A stretch of 53,759 nucleotides of DNA from Mycolicibacterium malmesburyense (GTDB taxonomy: Bacteria; Actinomycetota; Actinomycetes; Mycobacteriales; Mycobacteriaceae): contig NZ_CVTB01000260.1 of NCBI RefSeq assembly GCF_001050015.1, forward strand, positions 1-53,759. The letters run 5' to 3'. Position numbers and translations under genes: made by a program. Below the pieces are notes generated by a model. It saw only the letters and a list, made by a program, of their open reading frames with translations, searched no databases and had not been told where the DNA came from. Positions 51,230 through 53,759 of this stretch are shown here, piece after piece. Each line of letters starts with the position of its first letter. The stretch's first letter is position 1.

Positions 51230-52090
51230 ATGCGGCTCTATCGGGACCGGGCGGTGGTGCTGCGCCAGCACAAGCTCGGCGAGGCCGACCGGATCGTGAC
51301 GCTTCTCACCCGCGACCACGGGCTGGTGCGCGCGGTGGCCAAGGGGGTGCGGCGCACCCGCAGCAAGTTCGGCGCTCGGCTGGAGCCGTTCGCGCACATC
51401 GACGTTCAGCTGCATCCGGGCCGCAACCTCGACATCGTCACCCAGGTGCAGGCCATCGACGCGTTCGCCTCCGACATCGTCAGCGACTACGGCCGCTACA
51501 CCTGCGCCTGCGCGGTGCTGGAGACCGCCGAACGCCTTGCCGGCGAGGAACGCGCCCCGATGCCCGCGCTGCACCGGCTGACGGTGGCCGCATTGCGGGC
51601 GGTGGCCGACGGCGGCCGGTCCCGTGAGCTCGTGCTGGACGCGTACTTGTTGCGCGCCATGGGGATCGCGGGCTGGGCCCCGGCGCTGACCGAATGCGCC
51701 CGGTGCGCCGCGCCGGGTCCGCACCGGGCGTTCCACGTGGCGGCCGGCGGCAGTGTGTGCGTGCACTGCAGGCCCTCCGGGGCGGTGACCCCGCCCCAGG
51801 CGGTGCTGGACCTGATGGCCGCACTGCACGACGGGGACTGGGAGTACGCCGAGACGTCCACCCCGTCGCATCGTAGCCAGGCCAGCGGGCTGGTGGCCGC
51901 GCATCTGCAGTGGCACCTCGAACGCCAATTGCGGACGTTGCCGCTGGTGGAACGGGTGTATCGGGTGGATAGGAGTGTCGGCGACCAGCACGTGTCGGTG
52001 GTCGGGCAGGATGTGCCACATGGCAAGCGAACGGGCTGGGCGGAGGAAGAAAGGCCCGGCGGTTTACCCGCAGCTGCCCCCGGCGCCTGA
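51230..52090 (+). CDS. recO: DNA repair protein RecO
   Basis: Encodes 286 residues from ATG 51230 ([27 protein letters not shown]), the OB-fold of RecO, followed by the helical domain and a CxxC...CxxC zinc site (ECARCAAPG and VCVHC). Loads RecA in the RecFOR gap repair pathway. The last 71 bases overlap the uppS gene in another frame; the final 25 residues lack conservation and may reflect that. Confidence 0.94.
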   Translation: MRLYRDRAVVLRQHKLGEADRIVTLLTRDHGLVRAVAKGVRRTRSKFGARLEPFAHIDVQLHPGRNLDIVTQVQAIDAFASDIVSDYGRYTCACAVLETAERLAGEERAPMPALHRLTVAALRAVADGGRSRELVLDAYLLRAMGIAGWAPALTECARCAAPGPHRAFHVAAGGSVCVHCRPSGAVTPPQAVLDLMAALHDGDWEYAETSTPSHRSQASGLVAAHLQWHLERQLRTLPLVERVYRVDRSVGDQHVSVVGQDVPHGKRTGWAEEERPGGLPAAAPGA

Positions 52091-52922
52091 CGACTACCCG
52101 ACCTTCCCCGACAAATCGACGTGGCCGGTCGTCTTCCCGGAGATTCCGGCGGGCACCAACGGCCGCTTCGCGCGTCCGCCGCAGCACACGTCGAAGGAGG
52201 CCGCGCCGCGGATCCCGGCCGACCAGGTGCCCCAACACGTCGCCGTCGTCATGGACGGCAACGGCCGGTGGGCCACCCAGCGCGGCCTGCACCGCACCGA
52301 GGGCCACAAGATGGGCGAGGCCGTACTCATCGACATCACCTGCGGTGCAATCGAAATCGGCATCAAACACCTGACGGTGTATGCGTTCTCCACCGAGAAC
52401 TGGAAGCGCAGCACCGAAGAGGTGCGCTTCCTGATGGGCTTCAACCGGGAGGTGGTGCGTCGGCGCCGGGAGAACCTCAACGACATGGGTGTGCGGATGC
52501 GCTGGGTCGGCTCGCGACCGCGCATGTGGCGCAGCGTGATCAAGGAATTCGACATCGCCGAGCAGATGACCGTCGGCAATGACGTCATCACGATCAATTA
52601 CTGCGTCAACTACGGCGGGCGCACCGAGATCGTCGAGGCGACGCGGGAGCTCGCGCAGCTGGCGGCCGACGGCAAGATCAAGCCGAACCGCATCACCGAG
52701 GCGACGTTCGCCAAGCATCTGCACCGCTCCGACATCCCCGACGTCGACCTGTTCATCCGGACGTCGGGGGAGCAGCGCGCCAGCAATTTCCTGCTGTGGC
52801 AGGCCGCCTACGCCGAGTTCGTGTTCCAGGACAAGCTGTGGCCGGATTACGACCGCCGCGACCTGTGGGCCGCCTGCGAGGAGTACGTCAACCGCAACCG
52901 CCGCTTCGGCAGAGCCGAATGA
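52020..52922 (+). CDS. uppS: Decaprenyl diphosphate synthase (UppS family, Rv2361c type)
   Basis: Encodes 300 residues from ATG 52020 ([19 protein letters not shown]), the length of the mycobacterial long-chain Z-isoprenyl diphosphate synthase; ATG 52011 is another possibility. Motifs: [17 protein letters not shown] (catalytic Asp), [24 protein letters not shown] and [24 protein letters not shown]. Makes the C50 decaprenyl phosphate carrier precursor for arabinogalactan and peptidoglycan. The N-terminal 70 residues are an extension compared with E. coli UppS. Overlaps recO by 71 bases. Confidence 0.95.
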   Translation: MASERAGRRKKGPAVYPQLPPAPDDYPTFPDKSTWPVVFPEIPAGTNGRFARPPQHTSKEAAPRIPADQVPQHVAVVMDGNGRWATQRGLHRTEGHKMGEAVLIDITCGAIEIGIKHLTVYAFSTENWKRSTEEVRFLMGFNREVVRRRRENLNDMGVRMRWVGSRPRMWRSVIKEFDIAEQMTVGNDVITINYCVNYGGRTEIVEATRELAQLAADGKIKPNRITEATFAKHLHRSDIPDVDLFIRTSGEQRASNFLLWQAAYAEFVFQDKLWPDYDRRDLWAACEEYVNRNRRFGRAE

Positions 52923-52944
52923 TGTACCTGAGCGGGAGGGCCTG

Positions 52945-53370
52945 ATGGCGCTGCAGGAGAGGCTCGGCGAGGTCCTCGAGGGCGTGCTACCCGTAAAACG
53001 CGAAGACGACGGCGCGGTCACCGTGCACCACGACGAGACGTTCGCCTCGCTGCGCACCGTTCCGGTCGCCGAGGGCCTCGAACTGGTATCGCTGACCCAG
53101 ATCCTGGCCTGGGACCTGCCGCTGGACGCCAAGCTGCGGGCCGCCGTCGCCGAGCACGCCCACAACACGTTGCTGGGCACTGTGTCGCTGACGTCCAAGA
53201 GCGCGCCCCAGAAGGTCGCCGCAGGGGCGAAGCGGAACTCGAAGAAGGCCGCGGATGTGCTGCTGCGCTATAACTTCCCGGCCGCCGGGCTGACCGACGA
53301 TGCGCTGCGCACGCTGATCCTCATGGTGCTGGCCACCGGCGCCGAGGTGCGTCGAGCGCTAGTCGACTGA
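52945..53370 (+). CDS. Conserved mycobacterial hypothetical protein (Rv2360c-like)
   Basis: Encodes 141 residues from ATG 52945, preceded by GGGAGGG (RBS), 22 bases after uppS. MALQERLGEVLEGVLPVKREDDGAVTVHHDETFASLRTV suggests a small globular alpha/beta protein; no membrane segment or recognised catalytic motif. Probably cotranscribed with uppS. Its last 12 bases overlap the end of zur on the other strand. Confidence 0.8.
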   Translation: MALQERLGEVLEGVLPVKREDDGAVTVHHDETFASLRTVPVAEGLELVSLTQILAWDLPLDAKLRAAVAEHAHNTLLGTVSLTSKSAPQKVAAGAKRNSKKAADVLLRYNFPAAGLTDDALRTLILMVLATGAEVRRALVD

Positions 53371-53759
53371 CCCGTTCGTCGCGCAGGCGCCGCAGACGCC
53401 GAAGATCTCGATGGTGTGGCTGACGTTGGAGAAGCCGTGTTGTCGGGCGATGTCGGCGGCCCACGTCTCGACGTCGCCGCCCTGGATCTCCACGGTCGAC
53501 CCGCACGCGCGGCACACCAGGTGGTGATGGTGGTCCTCCGAGCAGCGGCGGTACACCGATTCGCCGGTGTCGGTGCGCAACGTGTCGACGACGCCCGCTG
53601 CGGCCATCTGCTGCAGGGTGCGGTAGACGGTGGTCAACCCGATGCCCTCGCCGCGGCGCCGCAGCTCGTCGTGCAGCTCCTGGGCCGAGCGGAACTCGTC
53701 GAGGTTCTCCAGTAGGTCGGCGATGGCCGCGCGCTGGCGGGTCGACCGCACTCCGGTCG
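53359..53759 (-). CDS. zur: Zinc uptake regulator Zur (FurB), 5' end beyond the window
   Basis: At least 130 residues of a Fur-family repressor: winged helix STRQRAAIADLLENL to GLTTVYRTLQQMAAAG, then the zinc-binding dimerisation domain with HHHHLVCRACG (Cys pair), and GVCGAC near the C-terminus. A GTG at 53751 is internal to TGVRSTRQ; the remembered M. tuberculosis protein begins about six residues earlier, so the true start lies past base 53759. Represses zinc uptake and alternative ribosomal protein genes when zinc is plentiful. Convergent overlap of 12 bases with the preceding gene. Confidence 0.93.
   Translation of the reverse strand, partial: TGVRSTRQRAAIADLLENLDEFRSAQELHDELRRRGEGIGLTTVYRTLQQMAAAGVVDTLRTDTGESVYRRCSEDHHHHLVCRACGSTVEIQGGDVETWAADIARQHGFSNVSHTIEIFGVCGACATNGSVD

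Noticed and set aside
51167..52021. 285-codon upstream extension of the amidase frame
   Set aside because: It is antisense to recO and lacks amidase character; the protein family begins at MVKNARFPTL.

Overview
The window is high-G+C actinobacterial DNA from a Mycobacterium/Mycolicibacterium-type genome. Its gene order is, by memory, a near-collinear mirror image of the M. tuberculosis interval from subI (Rv2400c) to furB/zur (Rv2359): subI-cysT-cysW-cysA, sirB/che1-cysH-sirA, hemW, the mycobactin (mbt) locus, hrcA-dnaJ2, rsmE-phoH-ybeY-CBS protein-era, amiA2, recO, uppS and zur. No tRNA, rRNA, insertion sequence, prophage or CRISPR array was seen.

Layout. 1-2.9 kb: end of the sulfate-binding protein gene and the sulfate ABC transporter cysTWA, closed by a hairpin. 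3-4 kb: a winged-helix methyltransferase. 4.0-7.2 kb (minus): sulfate reduction operon sirA-cysH-sirB, preceded by a 20-codon polycysteine leader ORF that looks like a cysteine-sensing attenuator, and by a hairpin holding the sirA ribosome binding site. 7.5-10 kb: hemW, then an ECF sigma factor (SigL-like) and an RslA-like anti-sigma factor that has lost the zinc-binding cysteines. 10.2-41.2 kb: mycobactin locus. 41.2-53.8 kb: conserved housekeeping genes (HrcA/DnaJ2 proteostasis, RsmE, PhoH-YbeY-CNNM-CDA-like-Era, CAP protein, amidase, RecO, UppS, small conserved protein, Zur).

Mycobactin locus. Four transcription units each carry an IdeR-like operator: (1) a 1720-residue iterative type I polyketide synthase with the architecture and motifs of 6-methylsalicylic acid synthases; (2) mbtA and (3) mbtB, divergent around one operator; (4) an ABC exporter-fold pair resembling IrtA/IrtB but without the SIP flavin domain; (5) behind tandem operators, a 21-codon small ORF and mbtT-mbtC-mbtD-mbtE-mbtF-mbtG, all overlapping. 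An LLM-class (F420/flavin) oxidoreductase lies inside the cluster on the minus strand. The salicylate synthase gene mbtI, mbtJ and mbtH, which flank these genes in M. tuberculosis, are not in the window; the polyketide synthase occupies the mbtI/mbtJ position.

How it works together (inference). The polyketide synthase would make 6-methylsalicylate from acetyl- and malonyl-CoA, MbtA would adenylate it and load it on the carrier domain of MbtB, and MbtB-F with MbtG would complete a 6-methylsalicyl mycobactin, all under IdeR control. Mycobactins containing 6-methylsalicylate were described chemically long ago (for example mycobactin P of M. phlei), so this locus is a candidate genetic basis for that chemotype. 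The cysteine/sulfate genes next door are independently controlled by sulfur supply.
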